From assembly GCA_019419865.1 (NCBI GenBank), contig JAHZIG010000018.1, positions 1-52,644 of the forward strand: 52,644 bases of DNA, in the 5' to 3' direction. The notes below the pieces were generated by a model. The model worked only from the letters and a program-made list of their open reading frames with translations, was not told the DNA's origin and searched no databases. The translations under genes and the position numbers were made by a program. The number at the start of each line of letters is the position of its first letter. Within the stretch, counting starts at the first letter, position 1. Positions 1-6,186 of this stretch are shown here, in pieces. Source of the DNA: Clostridiales bacterium (GTDB lineage: Bacteria > Bacillota > Clostridia > Monoglobales > Monoglobaceae).

Positions 1-40
1 TATTTTTTTCTTAAATTCCCCTTGACTTTTTATAGCTGGT

Positions 41-55
41 CTAATCCCTACGTTG
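41..55 (-). repeat. Partial copy of a dispersed gene-end repeat
   Basis: On the minus strand this reads CAACGTAGGGATTAG, the same 15-base core that opens the longer copies at 462-499, 610-648 and 2081-2112. Only the core is present here; the following GAATAG-type heptamers are missing. The family is confined to the first 2.1 kb of the window. Confidence 0.5.
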
Positions 56-84
56 TTTAACGCCTAAAATTCTAAAATCTATGG

Positions 85-113
85 TTGACTTTAGACGGGA
101 ATTGGGATATAAT
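85..113 (+). promoter_or_regulatory. Sigma-A promoter of the candidate antisense antitoxin RNA
   Basis: TTGACT (85-90) and TATAAT (108-113) are separated by 17 bases, a near-perfect vegetative promoter. No coding frame with a ribosome binding site follows. Transcription would start near 119-121 and run toward the small toxin gene on the opposite strand. Confidence 0.8.
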
Positions 114-118
114 ATAAG

Positions 119-209
119 CAGATAAAAGGTGAACCGTAAAACGGCCAGCCAATAGATCAGTTATTATACGTAACCGCCTTTTGACCCGAGGGCGGTTACA
201 GCGCTTTTT
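119..209 (+). ncRNA. Candidate antisense RNA antitoxin (type I toxin-antitoxin)
   Basis: The predicted RNA starts about 6 bases after the TATAAT at 108-113 and is about 90 nt long. It passes through a 9-bp hairpin (GTAACCGCC at 170-178 with GGCGGTTAC at 191-199) and meets a run of five T at 205-209. Its 3' part is complementary to the last codons and 3' untranslated region of the minus-strand toxin at 196-270, which is how Firmicutes type I antitoxins such as those of the Fst and TxpA systems act. The boundaries are inferred from promoter and terminator signals only. Confidence 0.6.
170..199. terminator. Hairpin shared by the toxin and antitoxin 3' ends
   Basis: A perfect 9-bp inverted repeat (170-178 with 191-199) around a 12-base loop overlaps the toxin stop codon. 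On the plus strand it is followed after five bases by TTTTT, so it can end the antisense RNA. On the minus strand there is no T run, so toxin mRNA may read further. Confidence 0.6.
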
Positions 210-270
210 GCGATACTATTATTAATAAGATAATAATAGCTACAATAAATTTAAATATTGTATTGAGCAT
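196..270 (-). CDS. Small hydrophobic peptide, candidate type I toxin
   Basis: This 24-residue frame is too short for ordinary gene finding. It starts MLNTIFKFIV, continues as one hydrophobic helix rich in Ile, Leu and Val, and ends SQKAL, so a short polar N-terminus and a basic tail flank a single membrane span. A very strong ribosome binding site (AGGAAGGAGG) lies about 8 bases upstream and a consensus promoter lies at 351-379. Short membrane peptides of this kind in Firmicutes (Fst, TxpA, BsrE types) depolarise the membrane when not silenced by an antisense RNA, and a convergent RNA is encoded opposite. Sequence, promoters and layout are seen; toxicity is inferred. I do not recognise the exact family. 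It could instead be a small membrane regulatory peptide. Confidence 0.65.
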   Translation of the reverse strand: MLNTIFKFIVAIIILLIIVSQKAL

Positions 271-287
271 AAGCTACACCTCCTTCC

Positions 288-303
288 TGTTGCAGTTGCA
301 ACA
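288..303 (-). promoter_or_regulatory. Hairpin next to the toxin ribosome binding site
   Basis: TGTTGC and GCAACA form a 6-bp stem with a four-base loop, ending right beside the AGGAAGGAGG ribosome binding site of the small peptide. Such a stem in the 5' leader could tune ribosome access, a common feature of type I toxin mRNAs. Confidence 0.5.
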
Positions 304-350
304 TCGGAGATGGCTAACCGTCCCTTAATTACCTCTTATCTGCTGACGAT

Positions 351-379
351 ATTATACAACATACGACGTATTTAGTCAA
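351..379 (-). promoter_or_regulatory. Sigma-A promoter of the small toxin mRNA
   Basis: On the minus strand TTGACT (379-374) and TATAAT (356-351) are 17 bases apart, the same hexamers and spacing as the opposing promoter at 85-113. The mRNA would start near 345 and carry a leader of about 75 nt before the ATG at 270. Confidence 0.8.
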
Positions 380-461
380 TTTACAATTCTTTTACATAGG
401 ACGTATCCATTGGGGCGCGTCTATTTATTATACTTAATTAGCCGCCTTCCGCGCTCCTAAT

Positions 462-499
462 CAACGTAGAGATTAGCGATTAGCGAATAGCGAATAGGC
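462..499 (+). repeat. Dispersed gene-end repeat, full copy
   Basis: It begins CAACGTAGAGATTAG and continues as degenerate heptamers (CGATTAG, CGAATAG, CGAATAG). It lies inverted relative to the copy at 610-648. No gene ends in this copy, in contrast to the copies at 610-648 and 2081-2112. Confidence 0.6.
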
Positions 500-563
500 G
501 GTGAAACATGTCGCTTTAACGTCCGACGGCTTTGTTTGCGGAATTGGAATACGTTGTTTTCCC

Positions 564-587
564 AAACGGCTCAGTCGCCGTTTTTTT
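564..587 (+). terminator. Intrinsic terminator of unknown transcript
   Basis: AAACGGC (564-570) pairs with GCCGTTT (577-583) around a six-base loop, and the T run extends to 587. No plus-strand gene is seen upstream, so it may end a short untranslated RNA or be a remnant. Confidence 0.65.
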
Positions 588-609
588 ATGTTACAGAAGC
601 TTTTTGGAC

Positions 610-648
610 TCCTAATCGCTATTCTCTAATCCCTAATCCCTACGTTGG
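610..648 (-). repeat. Dispersed gene-end repeat providing a stop codon
   Basis: On the minus strand the copy reads CAACGTAGGGATTAG followed by GGATTAG, AGAATAG and CGATTAG heptamers. The first 15 bases are the last codons and the TAG stop of the minus-strand gene at 633-1085. Confidence 0.65.
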
Positions 649-1085
649 TACATCCTTGAGATCATATAATATTTTACGCCTATTTCCTTGTAGGAGACGA
701 CGGCGTAAACGGCTTTAAGCTCGTCCATCCTCTCTTCTATCTCTTCTTTGACCGGAGGTCTCATGTAGATTTGGTTAGACTTCAAGCGGTCGCCTCGGTT
801 ATAGTAGTTGACCTGCCAATGACTTATGTCGGCCTCGCTCTCCGCCGGGGGAATACAGTCCAAATTTTTTTCGATCCGGCGTATAAGCCAACTGAACGCG
901 CGGAGTTCGGCCACACATACGACCCCGCGGGAATAGAACGGCGCGTAGCTTGACTCGGTAAAGCTCCGTTGTATGAAATCATAGGCTTCGTACTCGTCGT
1001 AAAAAGTTTCGACCCGCGCGACCCTGTCGTTTATTCCGTATAATTTGGCTTGATATATGCCGGATGAGCCCAATATTTTTCTCAT
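633..1085 (-). CDS. Hypothetical protein, 150 residues
   Basis: I do not recognise this protein. It is soluble-looking, rich in Tyr, Arg and Glu, without signal peptide, membrane span or Cys-based metal motif. It starts MRKILGSSGIY, and a good ribosome binding site (TAGGAG) sits 8 bases before the ATG. A promoter (TTTACA-N18-TATAAT) lies at 1164-1193. It is divergent from the XRE-type regulator at 1303-1560, so that regulator may control it. Its last five codons and stop (QRRD then TAG) come from a copy of the dispersed repeat at 610-648, so the natural C-terminus may have been replaced by repeat insertion or recombination. The gene is probably real, given its promoter and binding site. No function can be stated. 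Confidence 0.6.
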   Translation of the reverse strand: MRKILGSSGIYQAKLYGINDRVARVETFYDEYEAYDFIQRSFTESSYAPFYSRGVVCVAELRAFSWLIRRIEKNLDCIPPAESEADISHWQVNYYNRGDRLKSNQIYMRPPVKEEIEERMDELKAVYAVVSYKEIGVKYYMISRMYQRRD

Positions 1086-1163
1086 TGCTATTCTCCTAAA
1101 ATAATATTTTTGTAAATGTAAGAATTTGCAACTATAATAACATAAAATTTAGTTTATATGGTA

Positions 1164-1193
1164 ATTATACTATGTAAATAATAAAAATGTAAA
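1164..1193 (-). promoter_or_regulatory. Promoter of the 633-1085 gene
   Basis: On the minus strand TTTACA (1193-1188) and TATAAT (1169-1164) are 18 bases apart, giving a leader of about 70 nt. The palindrome at 1204-1218 lies just upstream of the -35 box, a position suited to an operator. Confidence 0.6.
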
Positions 1194-1203
1194 TGCGTAA
1201 ATA

Positions 1204-1218
1204 ATCATTGTCAATGAT
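1204..1218. promoter_or_regulatory. 15-bp palindrome, candidate operator
   Basis: ATCATTG-T-CAATGAT is a perfect 7-1-7 dyad in the intergenic space between the divergent genes at 633-1085 and 1303-1560. The neighbouring XRE-type protein is the natural candidate to bind it. That link is inference from position and symmetry. Confidence 0.45.
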
Positions 1219-1302
1219 AATTTCTACATTTGTACGCTGTGTTACTTTAAAACTGAATTAATTATAATATTAATTGTATAGTTTTGAAGTGATGTGATAA
1301 AG

Positions 1303-1560
1303 ATGAAGTATAGAGACAAATTAATTGCGCTTGGATTAAATATAGCGTATTATCGTAAATATAGATTGTTAACGCAAGCGGAGTTAGCGGAGAAGGCAAA
1401 GGTCAGCGTTTCTACCATTCAGAAGCTGGAGAACGCAAATTTATATGCAGGAGCGTCTTTTGAAGTGATATGTAAGATCGCGGAGGCGCTGGGAGTAAAC
1501 GAGAGCGAACTTTTGGATTTTAAGAAGCTGAGAAGCGATTCCGTATTGTTGGATAAGTAA
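1303..1560 (+). CDS. XRE-family helix-turn-helix regulator
   Basis: This 85-residue protein is almost entirely one Cro/C1-type DNA-binding domain. It has an N-terminal helix (IAYYRKYRLLTQAELAEKAK), the recognition region VSVSTIQKLEN and the closing helices FEVICKIAEALGVNESELLD. No sensor or protease domain follows, as is usual for stand-alone phage- or island-type repressors. The ATG at 1303 is preferred; a GTG three codons earlier (1294) is in frame, and neither has a strong ribosome binding site. A possible promoter (TGTTAC-N17-TATAAT, 1240-1268) and a palindrome at 1204-1218 lie upstream, and a strong terminator follows at 1577-1609, so it is a single-gene unit. Targets are probably itself and the divergent 633-1085 gene (inference). 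Confidence 0.85.
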   Translation: MKYRDKLIALGLNIAYYRKYRLLTQAELAEKAKVSVSTIQKLENANLYAGASFEVICKIAEALGVNESELLDFKKLRSDSVLLDK

Positions 1561-1576
1561 ACTAAACAGAGCGACG

Positions 1577-1609
1577 ACCATTGGAAACTGTTCCGATGGT
1601 TTTTATTTT
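1577..1609 (+). terminator. Intrinsic terminator of the XRE regulator gene
   Basis: ACCATTGGAA (1577-1586) pairs with TTCCGATGGT (1591-1600), ten pairs including one G-T wobble, with the four-base loop ACTG and then TTTTATTTT. Confidence 0.9.
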
Positions 1610-1628
1610 GGGAAAATAGGCGCGCCGA

Positions 1629-1657
1629 TTGATAATTATAATTTAATATGATATAAT
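1629..1657 (+). promoter_or_regulatory. Sigma-A promoter of the 1716-2102 gene, set inside an inverted repeat
   Basis: TTGATA (1629-1634) and TATAAT (1652-1657) are 17 bases apart. The promoter is enclosed by an inverted repeat: CGCGCCGATT (1621-1630) opposite AATCGGCGGCGCG (1665-1677), which pair with a short bulge. The downstream arm would lie near the transcript's 5' end. Confidence 0.65.
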
Positions 1658-1715
1658 AACCGTAAATCGGCGGCGCGTTTGAGCGCGTTGTAACCGGATC
1701 AAAAGGAGAACTGAA

Positions 1716-2102
1716 ATGGAAAAGATATACTATCCCAATTATGAAACGGTCGAAAGGGCCATAAAGGACGACGACCCTTTGCTTTTGCTCGTATCGCACG
1801 ACGGCGGCAGATTTATCGTGTCGAATATCGACGACGCGGGAGAGCATATAATTCTGCTCAGGCTCGCCGGATTTAAAGAGACCGAACTCGACCATTATTT
1901 TCGCATAGTTTTAAACCGCGACGGCGCCGATTGGACGTTTGTGTGCCCGAGTAATTATAAAGGGATCGAGGATAAGTCTTATCGGATAAGGCAATTTTTC
2001 AAAGACGGCTTTGCAGTCATACCAAAAGCGCTCGACGAGTTGGGATATTTTTGCGGGATAGATATCCCTAAAAGAGATACCAACGTAGAGATTAGAGAAT
2101 AG
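1716..2102 (+). CDS. Hypothetical protein, 128 residues
   Basis: I do not recognise this family. The protein is soluble and acidic in its first half (EKIYYPNYETVERAIKDDDP), with alternating hydrophobic strands (LLLLVSHDGGRFIVSNI, HIILLRLAGF) that suggest a small alpha/beta or immunity-type fold. It ends with repeat-derived residues TNVEIRE. The ribosome binding site AAAGGAG lies 7 bases before the ATG, and a promoter lies at 1629-1657. The stop codon TAG lies inside the dispersed repeat copy at 2081-2112, as for the gene at 633-1085 but in another frame. Single-gene unit. It is probably expressed; function unknown. Confidence 0.7.
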   Translation: MEKIYYPNYETVERAIKDDDPLLLLVSHDGGRFIVSNIDDAGEHIILLRLAGFKETELDHYFRIVLNRDGADWTFVCPSNYKGIEDKSYRIRQFFKDGFAVIPKALDELGYFCGIDIPKRDTNVEIRE

Positions 2103-2112
2103 CGAATAGGAG
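2081..2112 (+). repeat. Dispersed gene-end repeat providing a stop codon
   Basis: It reads CAACGTAGAGATTAG then AGAATAG and CGAATAG, ending in GAG. It supplies the last six codons and the TAG of the gene at 1716-2102. Relative to its gene it has the same orientation as the copy at 610-648. Confidence 0.65.
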
Positions 2113-2224
2113 CCTAATACGCTTCTATAGCCGTAAAAACGGCGATTGTAATGTGATTGGAAATTTTTTCACGGACGCTTGCGTTCGACGTAACAGCGGC
2201 AAATTTTACCCCCTAACTCCTAAT

Positions 2225-2506
2225 TTATGTCAGGCTGAACGCCTGTTTTTTATTTTGTGTTAAGTTTGCTGATTTCTCATTATATGAAAATATAGCCGTC
2301 TTCCCGGAACCAAGAAATAGGAAAACGACTATCTTAGACTTTTGACTAATAGAAAGATTTTCTTTACTAGTATTTTTAAACTCTTTTACTAAACTATCTG
2401 TATCACGAATAGTAATTTTTTTACTACTTCAATTAATCTTGCTATATCCAAATAAAACACCATCCTCTCTTAAAAAATTTAATTTTTTGTTAAGGAATAT
2501 AGAAAA
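2225..2506 (-). pseudogene. Decayed gene remnant in an AT-rich patch
   Basis: On the minus strand a coding-like frame reads LREDGVLFGYSKIN, hits TGA, and resumes in the same frame with SSKKITIRDTDSLVKEF and NTSKENLSISQKSKIVVFLF, before running into unrelated sequence ending at a TAA at 2225-2227. There is no start codon with a ribosome binding site. Composition is much richer in AT than the core genes. I do not recognise the parent gene. It may equally be non-coding sequence with a chance open frame, so confidence is low. Confidence 0.25.
2231..2256 (+). terminator. Intrinsic terminator, plus strand
   Basis: CAGGC (2231-2235) pairs with GCCTG (2241-2245) around TGAAC, followed by TTTTTTATTTT. 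It lies about 130 bases after the gene at 1716-2102 and probably ends that transcript. Confidence 0.7.
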
Positions 2507-2542
2507 AAATAAAAGAGAAGAATGTATGATTATTCTTCTCTT
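2500..2542 (-). terminator. Intrinsic terminator of the 51-residue orphan gene
   Basis: On the minus strand AAGAGAAGAAT (2542-2532) pairs with ATTCTTCTCTT (2523-2513), a perfect 11-bp stem with an eight-base loop, followed by TTATTTTTT. It lies 29 bases after the orphan's stop. Confidence 0.85.
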
Positions 2543-2570
2543 AACTGGATTTATTACCTAAATAAATTAA

Positions 2571-2726
2571 TTAATCTTCTTTATCATTTTCATCTTTTTT
2601 ATATATATCAAAAAAGTGTATTTCATCTAATTGCTCTATTGTTGATTTATACATGCTAGGTCTAGTTTCGTCTATAAAGTCTTTAAACCCTTCTATGGCT
2701 TCTGATATAAATTCTAAAAAATTCAT
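2571..2726 (-). CDS. Small acidic orphan protein, 51 residues
   Basis: The frame begins MNFLEFISEAIEGFKDFIDE and ends KKDENDKED. It is strongly supported as a real gene: a near-ideal ribosome binding site (AGGAGGGAT) lies 7 bases before the ATG and a perfect intrinsic terminator follows at 2500-2542. The protein is amphipathic and helical at its N-terminus, acidic overall and Lys/Asp/Glu-rich at the C-terminus. No membrane span or known motif is visible. Its AT-rich codon use (TTA, AAT, GAT, AAA) differs from the GC-richer neighbours, which suggests transfer from a low-GC relative or a mobile element. Function unknown. Confidence 0.6.
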   Translation of the reverse strand: MNFLEFISEAIEGFKDFIDETRPSMYKSTIEQLDEIHFFDIYKKDENDKED

Positions 2727-2825
2727 TTACCTATCCCTCCTATATTCATAGTTACAAAGCTTTTGGTTAACCGCAAGGCAGTTTGCTATTATACGCTGCG
2801 TCCCTAAAATCTAATCTTTACGAAC

Positions 2826-4946
2826 TTACCTGAACAGTCCGGTTATTATATCGATGAGGTTGAATCTGACGATCAACCCCGCGAATACGATACTTACCAT
2901 AGACAGCAGTTTGATCAGTATATTGACCGAGGGGCCGGACGTATCCTTGAACGGATCGCCGACGGTGTCGCCTACGACCGCCGCCTTGTGGTTTTCGGAG
3001 CCTTTGCCGCCGTAGTTGCCGGCTTCGATGTACTTTTTAGCGTTGTCCCAGGCTCCGCCGGAGTTGGCCATCATTATCGCGATAGCGAAGCCGGATACCA
3101 GCGAGCCGCCGAGCATGCCGACGACGCCGTTGACGCCGAGGATAAGACCCACGACGATAGGCGCGAGTATGCCGAGCCCCGCCGGAACGATCATCTCTTT
3201 AAGCGAGGAGCGGGTACAGATATCGACGCATGTCGCGTAATCCGCTTCCGCTTTGCCCTGCATCAGGCCCTTTATCTCTCTAAACTGACGTCTTACCTCT
3301 ACGACTATCTTTTGAGCCGCGCGGCCGACCGCCTGCATCGTAAACGCCGAGAACAAGAACGGCAGCATCGCGCCGACGAACAAGCCTATGAGCACGGGCG
3401 GATTTGTAAGCGAGAGCTGAAGATTGCCGCCCAGTTCGGTGATTTTATCGGTATACGAAACGATCAGCGCCAAAGCCGTGAGCGCCGCGCTGCCTATAGC
3501 GAAGCCCTTGCCGGTAGCCGCGGTCGTGTTGCCGAGCGAGTCGAGCGCGTCCGTTCTATCCCTTACGCTCTCGTCCATTCCGGCCATCTCCGCTATGCCG
3601 CCCGCGTTGTCCGCGACGGGACCGTAAGCGTCGGTAGCGAGAGTTATTCCGAGCGTCGCCAGCATACCTACCGCCGAGATACCCACGCCGTAGAGTCCGC
3701 TTGCAAAGCTGTCCGCGTTACCGGTTGCGATGAAGTCCGCGCCGCCCGCCGCGAAGAAGCTGATCAATACGGATATGCCGACGATCACGACCGGGATCGC
3801 GGTCGATAGCATACCGAGCGCTATGCCGTTGATGATTATCGTAGCGCTTCCGGTCTCCGACGACTTAGCCAGCTTTCTGGTCGGCTTATATGAATCGGAC
3901 GTATAGTATTCGGTAAAGAAGCCTATGAGCACGCCGGCTACGAGTCCGGATATGACCGCCCAGAAAACGCCGGTGTTTTCTGGCAGGAATACGAATATCA
4001 AGACCGCCGAAGCGATAGCCGATATTATCGCCGAAATGTATGTGCCGCGTCTTAGCGAGCCGAGCAGGCTCTTTTGATCGGCGCCCTCTTTTGTGCTTAC
4101 GAAGAACGTGCCGAAGATCGAGGCTATTATACCTATCGCCGCGATGAGCATAGGCACGACGATACCTTCAAAGTTGAGTCCCGCCGCGGTGGCGAGCGCT
4201 CCGGTCGAGATTATCGAGCCTACGTAGGATTCGTACAGGTCGGCGCCCATTCCGGCGACGTCGCCTACGTTGTCGCCTACGTTGTCCGCTATAACGGCAG
4301 GATTACGCGGGTCGTCCTCGGGGATACCCGCCTCTACCTTACCTACGAGGTCGGCGCCTACGTCGGCCGCCTTGGTGAATATACCGCCGCCTACGCGGGC
4401 GAACAGAGCCATAGAGCTTGCGCCCATACCGAAGGTGAGCATGGCGGACATAATCTCCGTCGGATCGTTCAAGATAGCTTTAAGGATCAGGAACCATACA
4501 GATATATCCAAAAGTCCCAGTCCGACCACCGTAAGCCCCATAACCGTACCGCTCGAAAAGGCTATTTTCAGACCCTTGTTAAGGCTGTCCTTAGCGCCGT
4601 TCGCGGTTCTGGTGTTAGCGTAAGTAGCTATGTTCATGCCGATAAAACCGGACAGTCCCGAGAAGAAACCGCCGGAGAGAAACGCGAACGGAACGAACCA
4701 GGTAAGCAGACCCGCCGCCGCCATACAGGCGATTATCACGATCATTATAACGAAGAATACCGCGACCGTCTTGTACTGACGTTTAAGGTACGCCATCGCG
4801 CCCTTGCGGATCTTCGAAGCTATGTCCGACATCTTGGCCGAGCCCTCGGGCTGAGCCTTTACCCAGTAAAACTTGTACGCCGCGAATGCGAGTCCGAGTA
4901 TAGCGCAGATCAATACGATCCACGGCGCTACGTCAACAAAATTCAT
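2826..4946 (-). CDS. hppA: Membrane-bound K+-dependent ion-translocating pyrophosphatase
   Basis: The enzyme hydrolyses cytosolic pyrophosphate and uses the energy to export H+ or Na+. The 706-residue length and about 16 hydrophobic spans fit the family. The substrate-binding signature [19 protein letters not shown] begins at residue 195, and the second acidic motif DNVGDNVGD covers residues 221-229. Residues 472-481 read [10 protein letters not shown]: the Ala in this motif, where K+-independent enzymes have Lys, marks the K+-dependent class. I cannot decide from this reading whether H+ or Na+ is pumped. The ribosome binding site GGGAGG is well placed, and a consensus promoter at 5086-5114 gives a single-gene transcript with a leader of about 130 nt. 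No clear terminator is seen after the stop. Confidence 0.97.
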   Translation of the reverse strand: MNFVDVAPWIVLICAILGLAFAAYKFYWVKAQPEGSAKMSDIASKIRKGAMAYLKRQYKTVAVFFVIMIVIIACMAAAGLLTWFVPFAFLSGGFFSGLSGFIGMNIATYANTRTANGAKDSLNKGLKIAFSSGTVMGLTVVGLGLLDISVWFLILKAILNDPTEIMSAMLTFGMGASSMALFARVGGGIFTKAADVGADLVGKVEAGIPEDDPRNPAVIADNVGDNVGDVAGMGADLYESYVGSIISTGALATAAGLNFEGIVVPMLIAAIGIIASIFGTFFVSTKEGADQKSLLGSLRRGTYISAIISAIASAVLIFVFLPENTGVFWAVISGLVAGVLIGFFTEYYTSDSYKPTRKLAKSSETGSATIIINGIALGMLSTAIPVVIVGISVLISFFAAGGADFIATGNADSFASGLYGVGISAVGMLATLGITLATDAYGPVADNAGGIAEMAGMDESVRDRTDALDSLGNTTAATGKGFAIGSAALTALALIVSYTDKITELGGNLQLSLTNPPVLIGLFVGAMLPFLFSAFTMQAVGRAAQKIVVEVRRQFREIKGLMQGKAEADYATCVDICTRSSLKEMIVPAGLGILAPIVVGLILGVNGVVGMLGGSLVSGFAIAIMMANSGGAWDNAKKYIEAGNYGGKGSENHKAAVVGDTVGDPFKDTSGPSVNILIKLLSMVSIVFAGLIVRFNLIDIITGLFR

Positions 4947-5305
4947 GATTTTTACCTCCCTTGAATTAAGTTTGTTTTTTAGTATATTGATATTATTATT
5001 TATTTTTTCGATAATAATTAAACTGTAAGCGACAGTTTTTTATAAATTCTTTTTTGAATATCGACCAAATTTTTACATTATATATATTATATAAAATAAT
5101 CGCGTCTAAGTCAATATGTTTAATACAAATGTAACAAATGATAATCTGGAATATACATTTTGCGGGATATGTTAATATTTAAAGACGTAAGCGTTAAAAA
5201 TAATGCGTAGAAGAACATAAAGCGGTCAAAAATATAAAGAGATAGTTTCGCTTAGACGGAAAAGGGCGCGTAAAAACCGCCGCGCGGGATATTTAAAAAA
5301 GATAC
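4947..5305. other. Leader and promoter region of hppA
   Basis: This AT-rich stretch holds the hppA promoter (5086-5114) and its untranslated leader of about 130 nt. I see no gene and no recognisable riboswitch. The remaining 190 bases up to the stop of the 5306-5839 gene show nothing I can name. Confidence 0.5.
5086..5114 (-). promoter_or_regulatory. Sigma-A promoter of hppA
   Basis: On the minus strand TTGACT (5114-5109) and TATAAT (5091-5086) are 17 bases apart. Transcription should begin near 5079. Confidence 0.8.
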
Positions 5306-5839
5306 TCAGCGCAGCGTGATATGATTTTTTATTATTGAAAAAAATTCGCGGACGTAATTTCTGAGTTTATATTTTTGAGGATTCTCCGCGGGCAGAGGGT
5401 AAGCGGTCAGGCCGAGAAGTCTCGCGGTGCGTCCGGAGCGGTAGACGTGATAGCGGTTCGTCGCAAAATAGACCGTATAGCAGTTTTCGCCGAACAGGTT
5501 ATCCAGCGCCTGCTTGGAGAACTTAAAGTTGTCGTACGTGCTGTGCGAACGGTCTTCCTTGAGCAGTTTGGACGCGGGAACGCCGTTTTGGATAAAATAC
5601 CTTCGCATCGCCTCCGCTTCGGAGATAGCCTCGTTAGAGCCCTGCCCGCCCGAGCAGACGACTATATCGCAGCCGTTTTCAGCGATAAATTCGAGCGCCG
5701 CGTCCATGCGCGCGTACAGGCTCTTGCACGGAGTTTCGCCGTAGAGACGGCAGCCGAGCGTTACGACCGCGGTTTTGTTACCGCCGGATTTTGGCGGTCG
5801 ATCGTTTGAATAATTATTTTTATATCCCTTATTTGTCAT
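5306..5839 (-). CDS. YdcF/SanA-like DUF218 protein
   Basis: The 177-residue protein is a single DUF218 domain. Visible features are the first strand AVVTLGCRL (about residues 24-32), the SGGQG loop with nearby E-x-x-SEAEAM (about 63-77), the EDRSHSTYDNFKFS motif (about 95-108) and the ATNRYHVYR segment (about 126-134), where the family has conserved polar residues. Family members (YdcF, SanA, ElyC) act in envelope maintenance; YdcF binds S-adenosylmethionine. The usual N-terminal membrane helices are absent and replaced by a short polar, Asn/Lys-rich extension, so this one looks cytoplasmic. A GGAG ribosome binding site lies about 13 bases before the ATG, slightly far. Catalytic role unknown. 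Confidence 0.85.
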   Translation of the reverse strand: MTNKGYKNNYSNDRPPKSGGNKTAVVTLGCRLYGETPCKSLYARMDAALEFIAENGCDIVVCSGGQGSNEAISEAEAMRRYFIQNGVPASKLLKEDRSHSTYDNFKFSKQALDNLFGENCYTVYFATNRYHVYRSGRTARLLGLTAYPLPAENPQKYKLRNYVREFFSIIKNHITLR

Positions 5840-6186
5840 ATTTGTTTTGATATTCTCCTTTAACGCAGGATAGGCTGCGCTTATAATTTTTTCAAATTAT
5901 AAAAACGCGGTTTTTACTAATAATATATATGACGCGCAAAGCTATTGTTACGCAAAGCTATTGTTACGCAAAGTTTTTGTTACGCAAGGTTTTTGTTACG
6001 CAAAATTTTTGCCGCGCGTCTTGGATTTTAAGGTCTGTACGAGCGGCGGGGACGCCCGCATAGGTCTTAAGCCGCAGACAGACATGCGGCCGCGCAGAGT
6101 TTTCCGAGCCGAAGGCCTGCGCGCTTATAACACAACGAAAATAGGCGAGCGCGCTTGCTTATTTTTAGGTTTAGGAGGGAAAGAGA
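5840..6186. other. Divergent intergenic region with a tandem repeat
   Basis: It lies between the divergent DUF218 and DUF378 genes. It contains the five-unit tandem repeat at 5934-6013, a short inverted repeat (ATAATTT/AAATTAT, 5883-5900) and the good ribosome binding site AGGAGG of the DUF378 gene. An open frame through the repeat exists but has no ribosome binding site and is not accepted as a gene. Confidence 0.5.
5934..6013. repeat. Five-unit 16-bp tandem repeat closed by inverted ends
   Basis: Five consecutive units of 16 bases run from 5934 to 6013 with consensus ACGCAAAGCTATTGTT; later units drift to GTTTTTGTT and ATTTTTGCC. GACGCGC at 5931-5937 overlaps the first unit and is the inverted match of GCGCGTC at 6014-6020, so the array is bracketed by a 7-bp inverted repeat. 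The unit length is not a multiple of three, which argues against coding. Confidence 0.9.

Larger units (their letters stand above)
380..632. other. Gene-free spacer with repeats and one terminator
   Basis: No credible gene is visible here. The stretch holds two inverted copies of the dispersed repeat (462-499 and 610-648) and a plus-strand intrinsic terminator at 564-587 with no obvious gene before it. Confidence 0.5.

Noticed and set aside
1204..1218. Fur or PerR box
   Set aside because: The 7-1-7 symmetry is similar, but the half-site ATCATTG does not match the Fur TGATAAT or PerR TTATAAT half-sites, and the adjacent genes are not iron or peroxide genes.
462..2112. Integron attC-type sites after gene cassettes
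   Set aside because: The gene-end repeats are not palindromic, lack paired RYYYAAC/GTTRRRY core sites, and no integrase is visible.
2280..2330. Walker A motif in the decayed frame
   Set aside because: The translated GSGKT lacks the leading glycine of GXXXXGK[ST], and the frame is interrupted and lacks a start.
5934..6013. CRISPR array
   Set aside because: The 16-bp units are directly adjacent with no spacers, and no cas genes are present.
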